From an uncultured Lachnospira sp. (GTDB lineage Bacteria; Bacillota; Clostridia; Lachnospirales; Lachnospiraceae), in contig CAKRLE010000015.1 in the NCBI GenBank assembly GCA_934359185.1, forward strand, positions 1 to 47,670: a stretch of DNA of 47,670 nucleotides, in the 5' to 3' direction. Under the pieces are notes generated by a model that worked only from the letters and a program-made list of their open reading frames with translations, did not search any database and was not told the DNA's origin. Shown piece by piece: positions 34,567 through 44,033 of this stretch (its first letter is position 1; the number at the start of each line of letters is the position of its first letter). Position numbers and translations under genes: made by a program.

Positions 34567-36179
34567 TGGCAATGACGATAGACAGGTCAGCAGGTATTCT
34601 GATGGCAGTAAGCAGTCTGCCATCGCCATATGGAATTGGAACATGTGGCAAATCAGCATATGATTTTGTGGATTTTGTGAGGGCGTGCAATCACAGGTAC
34701 TGGCAGGTTCTTCCGCTTGGACCTACAACATATGGAGACAGCCCATATCAGTCATACTCTGCATTTGCTGGTAATCCTTACTTTATAGATCTTGACATGC
34801 TTGTTGAGGAAGGGCTTCTGTTAAAGTCAGAGCTTATATCCCGCGACTGGGGAGATGGACTTGTTCCGGTGCAGGTTTCTGAGGAAGATGCACTTGCTGG
34901 AAGGTATTTTCAGGCAAAAGATTATGGAATCGGTAATGAGAACTATGTAAGTTATGAGAAAATCTATAACAATAGATTTGATGTATTGAGGCTTGCTTTT
35001 GGAAGATTTGGCAAAATTATAACTGACAGCAGGACTAAGCTTGCCAAGGGACTCCCAGAATATAAAAAATATGATAATTTCTGTCGGGATAATGCAGAAT
35101 GGCTTGATGATTACAGCTTGTTCATGTCTGTTAAGACATATTTTGATAATAAATCATGGAGCGAATGGGATGATGATATAAGATTCCGTACCCCACAAGG
35201 AATGGCTAAATATAAAGAGCTTCTTAAAGAAGATATTGATTTCTGGAAATTTGTCCAATACGAATTTGATAAGCAGTGGATGGCTCTTAAGAAGTATGCA
35301 AATGATAAGCGTATTGATATAATTGGCGATATACCTATATATATGGGCTATGACAGTGCAGATGTATGGGCTTGCAGTGGACAGTTCCTGTTAGACGATA
35401 ATCTTACACCTGTTAAAGTAGCAGGGGTGCCGCCAGACGCATTTTCTGAGGATGGACAGAAGTGGGGTAATCCATTATATGACTGGGAAAAGATGGAGAG
35501 TGACGGATTTTCATGGTGGAAGAAACGTATGAAGCATTCTGCAAGAATCTATGACGTTATACGTATAGATCATTTTATTGGAATTGTCAGGTATTACACA
35601 ATACCAGTTGACATGCCGGATGCCAGACAGGGCACATACATGCAGGGACCAGGCCAGAAGCTTCTTGATGCAATTAATGAGGCTGTGGGTGATAAGAAGA
35701 TTATCGCGGAGGATCTTGGTGTATCACTTCCGGAGGTTGATAAAATACTGGAGGATAACCAGTACCCATCAATGAAGGTTCTTGAATTTGCATTTGGTGG
35801 AGACCGTAAGAATCCACATCTTCCTTTCAATTATAAGACTAACTGCGTTGTATATGGTGGAACTCATGATAATGAGACACTTATGGGATATTTTCAGGAT
35901 CATGGTGAGTGGGAGCTTGGTTACGCTTTTGATTACCTTGATACAAGAGAACGTGGTACTATGGTTGATAAAGTGTTCCGTGCTGGATATGGAAGCGTTG
36001 CGTGTCTTTGTGTATTTGCTGTACAGGATATTTTAAAGCTTGGTAACTGGGCCAGAATGAATCTGCCATCAAGTCTTGGTAATAACTGGAAGTGGAGAAT
36101 GACACCAGGAGCACTCGGTGAGAGCCATATCAATGATATGCGTTATCTTGCAAGTGTGTTTGGACGTGAAAATCCATAA
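34566..36179 (+). CDS. malQ: 4-alpha-glucanotransferase (amylomaltase)
   Basis: Transfers alpha-1,4-glucan segments in maltodextrin and glycogen metabolism. The 537-residue GH77 protein begins RSAGILMAVSSLPSPYGIGTCG and has QVLPLGPTTYGDSPYQS, IGDIPIYMGYDSADVWA and IRIDHFIGIVRYY (nucleophile D). IIAEDLGV (acid/base E), GTHDNETLMGYF (third D) and the C-terminal NNWKWRM follow. It is coupled to cheW by a one-base overlap and followed by a terminator. Confidence 0.95.
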   Translation: MAMTIDRSAGILMAVSSLPSPYGIGTCGKSAYDFVDFVRACNHRYWQVLPLGPTTYGDSPYQSYSAFAGNPYFIDLDMLVEEGLLLKSELISRDWGDGLVPVQVSEEDALAGRYFQAKDYGIGNENYVSYEKIYNNRFDVLRLAFGRFGKIITDSRTKLAKGLPEYKKYDNFCRDNAEWLDDYSLFMSVKTYFDNKSWSEWDDDIRFRTPQGMAKYKELLKEDIDFWKFVQYEFDKQWMALKKYANDKRIDIIGDIPIYMGYDSADVWACSGQFLLDDNLTPVKVAGVPPDAFSEDGQKWGNPLYDWEKMESDGFSWWKKRMKHSARIYDVIRIDHFIGIVRYYTIPVDMPDARQGTYMQGPGQKLLDAINEAVGDKKIIAEDLGVSLPEVDKILEDNQYPSMKVLEFAFGGDRKNPHLPFNYKTNCVVYGGTHDNETLMGYFQDHGEWELGYAFDYLDTRERGTMVDKVFRAGYGSVACLCVFAVQDILKLGNWARMNLPSSLGNNWKWRMTPGALGESHINDMRYLASVFGRENP

Positions 36180-36191
36180 AAATATTAAATT

Positions 36192-36222
36192 AATGCCTGT
36201 GCTTTATGCATGGGCATTTTTT
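36192..36222 (+). terminator. Intrinsic terminator after malQ
   Basis: An 11-bp stem with two wobble pairs (36192-36202 with 36208-36218), a five-base loop and a T-run. It ends the secA-prfB-cheW-malQ block. Confidence 0.85.
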
Positions 36223-36224
36223 AC

Positions 36225-36253
36225 TTGATTTATTTGTTGTTATGTGCTAATAT
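36225..36253 (+). promoter_or_regulatory. Promoter of the ACT-hom-aspartokinase genes
   Basis: TTGATT at 36225-36230 and TAATAT at 36248-36253 are 17 bp apart. The leader holds a hairpin AGACG..CAC/GTGCGTCT (36283-36312). No T-box or lysine riboswitch is seen. Confidence 0.6.
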
Positions 36254-36341
36254 TCCATCTATGAGAAACAATTGTCCACCACAGACGAACACTAAAATAC
36301 ATTTGTGCGTCTATGACGGATGAAGAAAGGCATAATAACAT

Positions 36342-36782
36342 ATGGCTGAAGAGAGTAAGTACTATGTTGTAAGGAAAAAAGCTCTTCCGGAAGTTCTTAT
36401 TAAGGTGGCAGAGGTAAACCGGCTTATTGAAACCAAGGATATGTCTATTGCGGATGCTACAGAACAGATTGGAATCAGCAGGAGTTCATATTACAAATAT
36501 AAAGATGATATATTTCCTTTCAGAGATAATGTAAAAGGAAAAACAATAACATTTGTAATGTCCATGGATGACGAACCGGGGCTTTTATCTGCTGTGCTAA
36601 AAAAGATAGCTCAGTTTAAGGCAAATATTCTTACAATACACCAGACTATACCGGTTAATGGAATTGCATCATTAACATTAAGCGTAGATATTCTTCCTAC
36701 CACAGGAGATTCGGCTATAATGCTTGAGGAGATTGAGACGCTTGAAGGTGTGCGATATCTTAAGATATTAAGCAGAGAATAA
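36342..36782 (+). CDS. ACT-domain regulator, PheB/UPF0735 type
   Basis: A 146-residue protein with an N-terminal helix-turn-helix-like half (LPEVLIKVAEVNRLIETKDMSIADATEQIGISRSSYYKYKDDI). A C-terminal ACT domain follows (TFVMSMDDEPGLLSAVLKKIAQFKANILTIHQTIPVNGIASLTLSV). This matches the UPF0735/PheB family, usually placed beside homoserine dehydrogenase, as here. It probably senses an amino acid of the aspartate or aromatic pathways. The ligand is not known. It starts the cluster, 26 bp before hom. Confidence 0.88.
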   Translation: MAEESKYYVVRKKALPEVLIKVAEVNRLIETKDMSIADATEQIGISRSSYYKYKDDIFPFRDNVKGKTITFVMSMDDEPGLLSAVLKKIAQFKANILTIHQTIPVNGIASLTLSVDILPTTGDSAIMLEEIETLEGVRYLKILSRE

Positions 36783-36808
36783 TCTGCTACAGGAAAGGAA
36801 TTAACAAG

Positions 36809-38035
36809 ATGGCAAAAATTGCAGTATTAGGCTATGGAACAGTTGGCTCTGGTGTTGTTGAGGTATTGGCAACTAACAGTGCATCAATCGCTACAAGGGC
36901 GGGACAGCCTATTGAAGTAAAGAGCGTATTGGATATAAGGGATTTTCCGGGAGACCCAATCCAGGAAAAAATTGTACACAATATTGACGATATCATTAAT
37001 GATGATGAGATAGATGTTGTTGTAGAGGTTATGGGTGGTGTTGAGCCAGCATTTACATTTGTTAAGAAAGCTCTTGAGGCAGGGAAGAGCGTATGTACAT
37101 CTAACAAAGCGCTTGTTGCAGCACATGGCCCTGAGCTTCTTGAGATGGCAAAGGAAAGAAAGCTGAACTTCATGTTTGAGGCGTCAGTTGGTGGTGGTAT
37201 TCCTATCATAAGACCATTAAACCAGTCTCTTACAGCTGATGAGATTACTAAGATAACAGGTATCCTTAATGGAACGACTAATTATATCCTTACTAAAATG
37301 AGCAGAGATGGAAGCTCGTATGAGGATACATTAAAGGAAGCGCAGGAGCTTGGATATGCCGAACGTAATCCAGAGGCAGATGTTGAAGGGTATGATGCGT
37401 GTCGTAAGATTGCAATCCTTACATCACTTGCATGTGGCTCTACAGTTCATTTTGAAGAAGTTACAACAGAGGGAATATCTAAGATAACAACAACAGATTT
37501 TAAGTATGCAGATGAGCTTGGATGCGTTATTAAGCTTCTTGCAACAAGCTATAAGAAGGATGGAAAGGTATATGTCATAACAGCACCATTCATGATTGAC
37601 AGTACTCATCCATTATATAATGTCAATGATGTTCTTAACGGAATATACGTTAATGGTAATGTGCTTGGCAATGTTATGTTCTTCGGAGCGGGAGCAGGTA
37701 AGCTTCCAACAGCCAGTGCGGTAGTTGCAGATGTGGTTGACTGCGTTAAACATAAGGGTACTAATGTCATGACAGTATGGGCTAAGACAAAGCTAGAGCT
37801 TGGTTCGACAGATGATGAAGTCAGAAGTTTCTTTGTAAGAGTAAAGGGTGACCCTGATAAAGATGCTGATGCAGTAAGAGAGGCATTTGGAGATGTCGAT
37901 ATTGTAACAGTTGATGGAGTTGTCGGAGAATTTGGATTTATCACAGAAGATATGACAGAAATGGCATTTAACGAGACAATCGCAGGCTTTGATATGATTA
38001 ACAGAATAAGAATTGACAAGACTGTTCTTGAATAA
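36809..38035 (+). CDS. hom: Homoserine dehydrogenase
   Basis: Reduces aspartate semialdehyde to homoserine in threonine/methionine synthesis. The 408-residue protein has the Rossmann start IAVLGYGTVGSGVVEVLA, TSNKALVAAHGPELLEMA, VGGGIPIIRPLNQSL, LNGTTNYILTKM and ADVEGYDACRKIAIL, followed by a C-terminal ACT-type regulatory part. AAAGGAA precedes the ATG. It is cotranscribed with the ACT regulator and aspartokinase. Confidence 0.96.
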   Translation: MAKIAVLGYGTVGSGVVEVLATNSASIATRAGQPIEVKSVLDIRDFPGDPIQEKIVHNIDDIINDDEIDVVVEVMGGVEPAFTFVKKALEAGKSVCTSNKALVAAHGPELLEMAKERKLNFMFEASVGGGIPIIRPLNQSLTADEITKITGILNGTTNYILTKMSRDGSSYEDTLKEAQELGYAERNPEADVEGYDACRKIAILTSLACGSTVHFEEVTTEGISKITTTDFKYADELGCVIKLLATSYKKDGKVYVITAPFMIDSTHPLYNVNDVLNGIYVNGNVLGNVMFFGAGAGKLPTASAVVADVVDCVKHKGTNVMTVWAKTKLELGSTDDEVRSFFVRVKGDPDKDADAVREAFGDVDIVTVDGVVGEFGFITEDMTEMAFNETIAGFDMINRIRIDKTVLE

Positions 38036-38069
38036 TTACATACAATCTAAGATATAAGGGAGAGAAAAA

Positions 38070-39392
38070 ATGGTAAAAGTAGTTAAGTTTGGTGGAAGTT
38101 CGCTTGCAAGTGCAGAACAGTTTAAGAAAGTTGGCAATATCATACGTGCAGAAGAGAGCAGAAGATTTGTTGTGCCATCAGCACCAGGAAAGAGATTTTC
38201 AGATGACACTAAGGTTACAGATATGCTTTATAAATGCTACGCTGAGGCAGAGGCTGGAAAAGTATTTGACAAGTCATTGAAGATGATTGAGGAAAGATAC
38301 AATGAAATCATCAAGGGGCTTGGACTTAAGCTTTCTTTGAAAGAACAGTTTGAGACAATCAAGAAGAATTTCGAGTCTAAAGCTGGCTCTGACTATGCTG
38401 CGTCAAGAGGTGAGTATCTTAATGGTATTATCATGGCTAATTATCTTGGCTATGAATTTATTGATGCTGCGACAGTAATCTGTTTTGATAAAAATGGTGA
38501 ATTCGATTCGGAAAAGACTAATAATATATTGTCACAGAGACTTCAGGGTGTTGAGAGCGCGGTTGTTCCAGGATTTTATGGAGCTATGCCAGACGGCAGG
38601 GTTAAGACATTCTCAAGAGGTGGCTCAGATGTAACTGGCTCTATCGTTGCAAGAGCTATCAAGGCTGATGTATATGAGAACTGGACAGATGTATCAGGAT
38701 TTATGGCAGCAGATCCAAGAATAGTAAAAAATCCTAAGTCAATTGATGTTATAACATATAAAGAGCTTCGTGAGCTTTCGTACATGGGTGCATCAGTTCT
38801 TCATGAGTCAGCTATATTCCCGGTAAGAAAAGAGGGAATTCCAATCAATATCCGTAATACTAATGCACCACAGGACAAGGGTACTATGATTGTTGAGACA
38901 ACATGTAACAGACCTGACTGCATAATAACAGGTATTGCTGGTAAGAAGGGATTTGTATCAATTGGTATCGATAAGGATATGATGAACTCAGAGATAGGAT
39001 TTGGCAGAAAAGTTCTTCAGGTATTTGAGGATAATGGCATATCATTTGAACATATGCCATCAGGTATTGACACGATGACAGTATTTGTTCATCAGGATGA
39101 ATTTGTCGAGAAAGAGCAGAAGGTATTGGCAGAGCTTCACAGAGCTGTTAATCCTGATACTATAGAACTTGAATCAGATCTTGCGCTTATAGCTGTTGTT
39201 GGACGAGGAATGAAGAATAATTCAGGTATTGCTGCTAATATATTCTCAGCACTTGCAAAGGCTAAGATTAATATCAAGATGATTGATCAGGGTTCTTCAG
39301 AGCTTAACATCATTATCGGTGTAAGAAACAGATATTTTGAAGATGCAATCAAGACAATCTACAATGTATTTGTTCCAGAAGAGAATAATTAA
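38070..39392 (+). CDS. Aspartate kinase
   Basis: Catalyses the first step of aspartate-family amino acid synthesis. The 440-residue protein begins VVKFGGSSLASAEQFKKV and has GRVKTFSRGGSDVTGSIVA, YENWTDVSGFMAADPR, SYMGASVLHESAIFPVRKEGIPINIRNT. Two ACT domains lie at about residues 305-440 (IGIDKDMMNSEIGFG, LIAVVGRGMKNNSGIAANIFSALAKAKINIKMIDQGSSE) and would bind a feedback inhibitor. It follows hom at 34 bp and ends before a terminator. Which isozyme (lysC, thrA-like) cannot be told. Confidence 0.95.
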   Translation: MVKVVKFGGSSLASAEQFKKVGNIIRAEESRRFVVPSAPGKRFSDDTKVTDMLYKCYAEAEAGKVFDKSLKMIEERYNEIIKGLGLKLSLKEQFETIKKNFESKAGSDYAASRGEYLNGIIMANYLGYEFIDAATVICFDKNGEFDSEKTNNILSQRLQGVESAVVPGFYGAMPDGRVKTFSRGGSDVTGSIVARAIKADVYENWTDVSGFMAADPRIVKNPKSIDVITYKELRELSYMGASVLHESAIFPVRKEGIPINIRNTNAPQDKGTMIVETTCNRPDCIITGIAGKKGFVSIGIDKDMMNSEIGFGRKVLQVFEDNGISFEHMPSGIDTMTVFVHQDEFVEKEQKVLAELHRAVNPDTIELESDLALIAVVGRGMKNNSGIAANIFSALAKAKINIKMIDQGSSELNIIIGVRNRYFEDAIKTIYNVFVPEENN

Positions 39393-39406
39393 TGGCAGAT
39401 AATTAT

Positions 39407-39440
39407 GACCCCGGCGGCATTTGTGCTGCCGGGGTCTGTT
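39407..39440 (+). terminator. Intrinsic terminator after aspartate kinase
   Basis: A 13-bp GC-rich stem with one wobble (39407-39419 with 39424-39436), a TTTG loop and a short T-rich tail. Confidence 0.85.
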
Positions 39441-39463
39441 TCGTTAATCTGCCACCCACAAGG

Positions 39464-39492
39464 TTGATTAATGAATGGCAAATTGGTATAAT
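39464..39492 (+). promoter_or_regulatory. Promoter of tex
   Basis: TTGATT at 39464-39469 and TATAAT at 39487-39492 with a 17-bp spacer, about 37 bp before the tex start. Confidence 0.75.
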
Positions 39493-39529
39493 GATACAGA
39501 ATATGTTAAAGGGTTAAGGAGAATAGATA

Positions 39530-41827
39530 ATGGATATTCTTAAGAAAATTGCTGAGGAACTTGAGGTAAAAGCTTCTCAGGTTGAAGCTGCTGTAAAGCT
39601 TATAGATGAGGGATGTACAATTCCATTCATAGCAAGATACAGAAAAGAAGTTACAGGCTCGCTCAATGATGAACAGCTTAGAAATTTAGATGAGAGATTG
39701 AGATATCTCCGTAATCTCGAGGATAGAAAAGAGCAGGTGCTTACAAGTATCGAGGAGCAGGGAAAGCTTACAGATGAGCTTAAAGAAAAAATTCTTGCTG
39801 CTGAGACAATGGTGCTTGTGGAGGACCTTTACAGACCTTATAAGCAGAAGAGAAGAACAAGAGCTACAATTGCTAAAGAGAAGGGATTAGAGCCTTTTGC
39901 TGAATATATTATGGCACAGAATGCGACAGAGGATATAACAGTGGCTGCCAGAGATTATATCAGCACGGAAGAGGGCAAGGAAGTTGCTGATGAGCAGGAA
40001 GCAATTGCCGGTGCGTTAGATATAATTGCAGAACAGATATCAGATGTTGCTGATTATAGAACATATATAAGAGATATAACGATGAAAGAAGGCAAGATTG
40101 TGTCTACAGCCAAGGATGAGAAGGCAGAGTCTGTATATGAGAATTATTATGATTTCTCAGAGGCTATAGCAACAATTCCAGGACATAGAATACTTGCAAT
40201 CAACAGAGGTGAGGCAGAGAAGTTCCTTACAGTCAAGATAGAAGCACCAGAAGAAAGAATTGAGAGATATCTGGAGAAGAATATAATAACTTCAGATAAC
40301 GAATATACAACACCATATATAAAGGATGCAGTTAAAGATGCGTATGACAGACTTATTGCACCTGCGATAGACAGAGAAATCAGGAATATCCTTACAGACA
40401 CAGCGGAAGATGGAGCAATTAAGGTATTCGGCAAGAACCTTGAACAGCTTCTGCTGCAGCCACCAATCGCCGGCAAGGTTGTACTTGGATGGGACCCGGC
40501 ATTTAGAACAGGCTGTAAGCTTGCTGTTGTTGACCCTACAGGTAAAGTTCTTGATACTAAGGTTATATATCCTACAATGCCACACAACAAGGTTGCAGAG
40601 GCAAAGGCAGAGGTTAAGAAGTTAATCGACAAATATGGCATAACACTTATCTCATGTGGTAATGGTACAGCTTCAAGAGAATCAGAGCAGATAATTGCGG
40701 ATATGATTAAAGAGATGAATCTTACGAATGTGGATTATGTCATAACTAATGAGGCGGGCGCATCAGTATATTCTGCAAGTAAGCTTGCAACAGAAGAATT
40801 CCCTGATTTTGACGTTGCACAGAGGAGTGCAGTATCAATAGCAAGAAGAGTTCAGGATCCGCTTGCTGAGCTTGTTAAGATTGACCCTAAATCAATCGGA
40901 GTTGGACAGTATCAGCATGACTGCAACCAGAAGAAGCTCTCAGAGACACTTACAGGTGTTGTTGAGGACAGTGTTAATAAAGTCGGTGTTGACCTTAATA
41001 CAGCATCAGCATCACTTCTTGAGTACATTTCTGGAATTTCCAAGGCTGTTGCTAAAAATATTGTTGACTACAGGGAAACTAATGGAAGATTTACTAACAG
41101 AAAGCAGCTTTTAAAGGTTTCAAAGCTTGGTCCAAAGGCATTTGAACAGTGTGCAGGATTTATGAGAATAAGTGGTGGTGATAACCCGCTGGATGCAACA
41201 AGTGTGCATCCAGAGAGTTATGGAGCTGCAGCAAAGCTTCTTGAATTACTTGGATATGATATTAATTCAATCAGTTCAGGAGAACTTATCGGGCTTAAGA
41301 GCAAGATTAAAGATATGAAAGAGATGACAGAGCAGCTTGGCATAGGACAGGTAACTCTTGAGGATATCGTGAAAGAATTAGAGAAGCCAGGAAGAGATCC
41401 AAGAGAAGAGATGCCTAAGCCAATACTCCGTAAGGATGTTCTTGACATGAAAGACCTTACGCCTGGAATGATACTTAAAGGTACTGTAAGAAATGTTATT
41501 GATTTCGGAGCATTTGTCGATATAGGAGTTCATCAGGACGGACTTGTGCATATATCACAGATGTGTGCGGATAGAAGAGTTGAGCATCCGCTTGATGTTG
41601 TCAGCGTAGGGGATATTGTCGATGTAAGAGTTATGGAAGTAGATGTCCCTAAGGCGAGAATATCTCTGTCAATGATTCTTGACGAGAAGGAAGCAGCCAA
41701 TAGAAAAATATCTGCGAACAGACCACAGGGACAGAAGGGTGGCCAGCATAACAAAAAGAATGATAACAGAGCTTCTAAGAAGAAGGATGGACTTAATCTT
41801 GGTGGATTATCTAAGTTTATGCGTTAA
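39530..41827 (+). CDS. tex: Tex family RNA-binding transcription accessory protein
   Basis: A 765-residue Tex protein. It has an N-terminal helical region (GCTIPFIARYRKEVTGSLNDEQLRNL), a YqgF/RNase H-like middle (VLGWDPAFRTGCKLAVVDPTGK), helix-hairpin-helix repeats (YISGISKAVAKNIVDYRETNGRF) and a C-terminal S1 RNA-binding domain at about 645-715 (GMILKGTVRNVIDFGAFVDIGVHQDGLVHISQM). A basic tail follows. Tex acts in transcription and RNA metabolism. It heads the gene run that leads to ispD. Confidence 0.95.
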   Translation: MDILKKIAEELEVKASQVEAAVKLIDEGCTIPFIARYRKEVTGSLNDEQLRNLDERLRYLRNLEDRKEQVLTSIEEQGKLTDELKEKILAAETMVLVEDLYRPYKQKRRTRATIAKEKGLEPFAEYIMAQNATEDITVAARDYISTEEGKEVADEQEAIAGALDIIAEQISDVADYRTYIRDITMKEGKIVSTAKDEKAESVYENYYDFSEAIATIPGHRILAINRGEAEKFLTVKIEAPEERIERYLEKNIITSDNEYTTPYIKDAVKDAYDRLIAPAIDREIRNILTDTAEDGAIKVFGKNLEQLLLQPPIAGKVVLGWDPAFRTGCKLAVVDPTGKVLDTKVIYPTMPHNKVAEAKAEVKKLIDKYGITLISCGNGTASRESEQIIADMIKEMNLTNVDYVITNEAGASVYSASKLATEEFPDFDVAQRSAVSIARRVQDPLAELVKIDPKSIGVGQYQHDCNQKKLSETLTGVVEDSVNKVGVDLNTASASLLEYISGISKAVAKNIVDYRETNGRFTNRKQLLKVSKLGPKAFEQCAGFMRISGGDNPLDATSVHPESYGAAAKLLELLGYDINSISSGELIGLKSKIKDMKEMTEQLGIGQVTLEDIVKELEKPGRDPREEMPKPILRKDVLDMKDLTPGMILKGTVRNVIDFGAFVDIGVHQDGLVHISQMCADRRVEHPLDVVSVGDIVDVRVMEVDVPKARISLSMILDEKEAANRKISANRPQGQKGGQHNKKNDNRASKKKDGLNLGGLSKFMR

Positions 41828-41848
41828 TATCACGGAGGTTGTTTGGTA

Positions 41849-42406
41849 ATGGATAACAAAATGGTTGAAAGTGTGTCGTTTGAAACAGACATTAAAGAAA
41901 AAGACCTGATGAATTTTAAAATATATCATAATTATCATAGTTTCAGCGGGATAGCGAGTCTCATATTCGGACTAATCTGTCTGCTTATATGTGTTTTATC
42001 GTTTGATAATTATAATGTGGCATATACGTTGATGATGGCCTTTTTTGGTTTGTTTTTTACAGTATATACACCGATTGGAATGCTGCTCAAAGTTAAGAAG
42101 CAGATGAAATCTGTTAAAGCATTTTCTGACCCTGTAAAATATACAGTAACAGAGGATAAGATAATTCTCAGTCAGAATGATGTATCAGAAGAACTTTTGT
42201 GGGAAGATATCTTTAAGATGAAATCAACTGGCAAAAGCATTATACTGTATATAACAGCAGTCAGGGCTAATGTTATACCTTACAGATGCCTTGGAGATAA
42301 CGCGGAAGGATTTATAAAGATAGCAGAGAAAAAATTATCTCCTTATCAGATAAAGCTTAATAAAAAAAGTGTTGTTGAGAAGTGCCATGAAGCGGCAGAG
42401 CAATAG
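41849..42406 (+). CDS. YcxB-like membrane protein
   Basis: A 185-residue protein with two hydrophobic segments near residues 32-50 and 55-78, then a soluble domain (VKYTVTEDKIILSQNDVSEELLWEDIFKMKSTGKSIILYIT). This resembles the YcxB-like family (PH-like fold). The function is unknown. The ATG, ten bases after GGAGG, is preferred to a TTG two codons earlier. It lies between tex and tsaE. Confidence 0.7.
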   Translation: MDNKMVESVSFETDIKEKDLMNFKIYHNYHSFSGIASLIFGLICLLICVLSFDNYNVAYTLMMAFFGLFFTVYTPIGMLLKVKKQMKSVKAFSDPVKYTVTEDKIILSQNDVSEELLWEDIFKMKSTGKSIILYITAVRANVIPYRCLGDNAEGFIKIAEKKLSPYQIKLNKKSVVEKCHEAAEQ

Positions 42407-42430
42407 GTGGCACTGCGTGAAAGGAAATGT

Positions 42431-42862
42431 ATGGTTATAGAAACTAACAGTTCAAAAGAAACATATGATTGTGGATTCCGGATGGGACAAGAGGCCAGAC
42501 AAGGACAGATAATATGTCTTGAGGGTGACCTTGGAGTAGGAAAAACTGTATTTACACAAGGTTTTGCAGATGGGCTTGGAGTAGATGAACCTATATGCAG
42601 TCCTACATTTACAATAATACAGGAATACACACAGGGACGTCTGCCGCTGTATCATTTTGATGTATACAGGCTTGGCTCGTGTGAGGAGATGGATGAGATA
42701 GGATACGAAGAATACTTCTATTCGGATGGAGTGTGTCTTGTTGAATGGGGTAATCTGTTTCCAGAACTGTTCCCTGAGAATACAACATATGTAAGAATTG
42801 AGAAGAATCTTGATAAAGGGTTTGATTACAGGGCTATAACTATACAGGAGGGACATGAGTAA
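42431..42862 (+). CDS. tsaE: tRNA t6A biosynthesis ATPase TsaE
   Basis: ATPase that resets the TsaB-TsaD complex in making N6-threonylcarbamoyladenosine at tRNA position 37. The 143-residue protein has the P-loop GDLGVGKT (residues 32-39), SPTFTIIQEY, YHFDVYRL and VEWGNLFPELFP. AAAGGA six bases before this ATG sets the start over a GTG eight codons upstream. It overlaps tsaB by eight bases. Confidence 0.95.
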   Translation: MVIETNSSKETYDCGFRMGQEARQGQIICLEGDLGVGKTVFTQGFADGLGVDEPICSPTFTIIQEYTQGRLPLYHFDVYRLGSCEEMDEIGYEEYFYSDGVCLVEWGNLFPELFPENTTYVRIEKNLDKGFDYRAITIQEGHE

Positions 42863-43580
42863 TATGAGAGTTCTTGCTATAGAAAGTTCAGCTGTGACAG
42901 CATCAGTTGCAATACTTACAGATGATATAGTGACAGCAGAGTATACTATTAATTATAAAAAGACACATTCACAGACATTACTTCCTATGATTGACCAGAT
43001 ATGCGCTATGACAGAGACAAAGCCAGACAGCTTTGATCTTATAGGAGTGTCTGTGGGTCCAGGCTCTTTTACTGGCTTGAGAATAGGAGCTGCAACGGCG
43101 AAGGGAATTGCGCTTGCTAATAATATCCCTGTAGCAGCAGTGCCGACCCTGGAGGCTATGGCATATAATTATGCAGGTACAGACGTATATGTATGCACTG
43201 TTATGGATGCAAGGAGAAACCATGTATATGGAGCGGTTTATCATTTTGAAGGTGATAAGCTTGTGTGTGACATTGAAAAGGGCTTATACAGTGATGCAGA
43301 TATGATTAAACGTCTTAACCAGCTTGGAAAAAATGTTGTTATAATGGGAGATGGAGTAGCTGTTATCGATAAGGCAAAGGAAGATATAACATGCGGCTAT
43401 ACATATGCAGCGCCTAATATGAATACACAGCGCGCAGCAAGTGTTGCTGTTCTGGCGGTGCAGATGTACAATGCTGGAAAGAGTATGGATGGAAGCAGGG
43501 TTGTACCTGATTATATAAGACCATCACAGGCGGAAAGAGAGCTGGAGGCAAGTCATGTACAATATAAGACTTATGACTGA
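42855..43580 (+). CDS. tsaB: tRNA t6A biosynthesis scaffold TsaB
   Basis: Inactive TsaD paralogue that dimerises with TsaD. The 241-residue protein has MRVLAIESSAVTASVAIL, THSQTLLPMID, IGVSVGPGSFTGLRIGAATAKGIA and VPDYIRPSQAERE at its end. GGAGGG precedes the ATG. The 3' end overlaps rimI by 26 bases and the 5' end overlaps tsaE, so translation is tightly coupled. Confidence 0.95.
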   Translation: MSNMRVLAIESSAVTASVAILTDDIVTAEYTINYKKTHSQTLLPMIDQICAMTETKPDSFDLIGVSVGPGSFTGLRIGAATAKGIALANNIPVAAVPTLEAMAYNYAGTDVYVCTVMDARRNHVYGAVYHFEGDKLVCDIEKGLYSDADMIKRLNQLGKNVVIMGDGVAVIDKAKEDITCGYTYAAPNMNTQRAASVAVLAVQMYNAGKSMDGSRVVPDYIRPSQAERELEASHVQYKTYD

Positions 43581-43998
43581 TGATGATGTGAGCGCTGTGT
43601 GTGGTATTGAAAATGCTATATTTTCGCTTCCATGGTCTGACAAATCATTTCAGGATGCATGTGGCAATTCTGATAATATATACCTTGTATGTGAATACGA
43701 TGGCAGGATTGCAGGATATTGCGGTATGTGGACAGTTCTGGGAGAGGGCAATATCACTAATATGGCAGTTGACCAGAATTACCGTGGCAGAGGAATAGCG
43801 CAGAAGCTTATGGAAGAGCTTCATGCAGCTGGCAGAGCCAAGAATGTTGATACATATTTTCTTGAAGTGCGTGAAAGCAATGTGCCAGCCATTAATCTGT
43901 ATAAAAAGATGGGATATAAAGAGATTGGCAGGAGAAAAAGGTTCTATGAAAGACCTGTTGAGGACGCTCTTGTCATGTCAAAAAGTGATTACATTTAA
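43555..43998 (+). CDS. rimI: Ribosomal-protein-alanine N-acetyltransferase RimI
   Basis: A 147-residue GNAT acetyltransferase. Motif A is VDQNYRGRGIAQKLMEELHAAG (acetyl-CoA pyrophosphate loop), preceded by GNITNMAV and followed by FLEVRESNVPAINLYKKMGYKEIGRRKRFY. RimI acetylates the N-terminal alanine of S18. It commonly sits between tsaB and tsaD, as here with two genes between. Confidence 0.92.
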   Translation: MYNIRLMTDDDVSAVCGIENAIFSLPWSDKSFQDACGNSDNIYLVCEYDGRIAGYCGMWTVLGEGNITNMAVDQNYRGRGIAQKLMEELHAAGRAKNVDTYFLEVRESNVPAINLYKKMGYKEIGRRKRFYERPVEDALVMSKSDYI

Positions 43999-44033
43999 CT
44001 GATAACAATAAAAGAGAAGGATGGAACGATAAT

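Noticed and set aside
36254..36341. T-box or lysine riboswitch before the ACT-hom-aspartokinase genes
   Set aside because: The leader is under 90 bases with a single small hairpin and lacks the conserved elements of either class.
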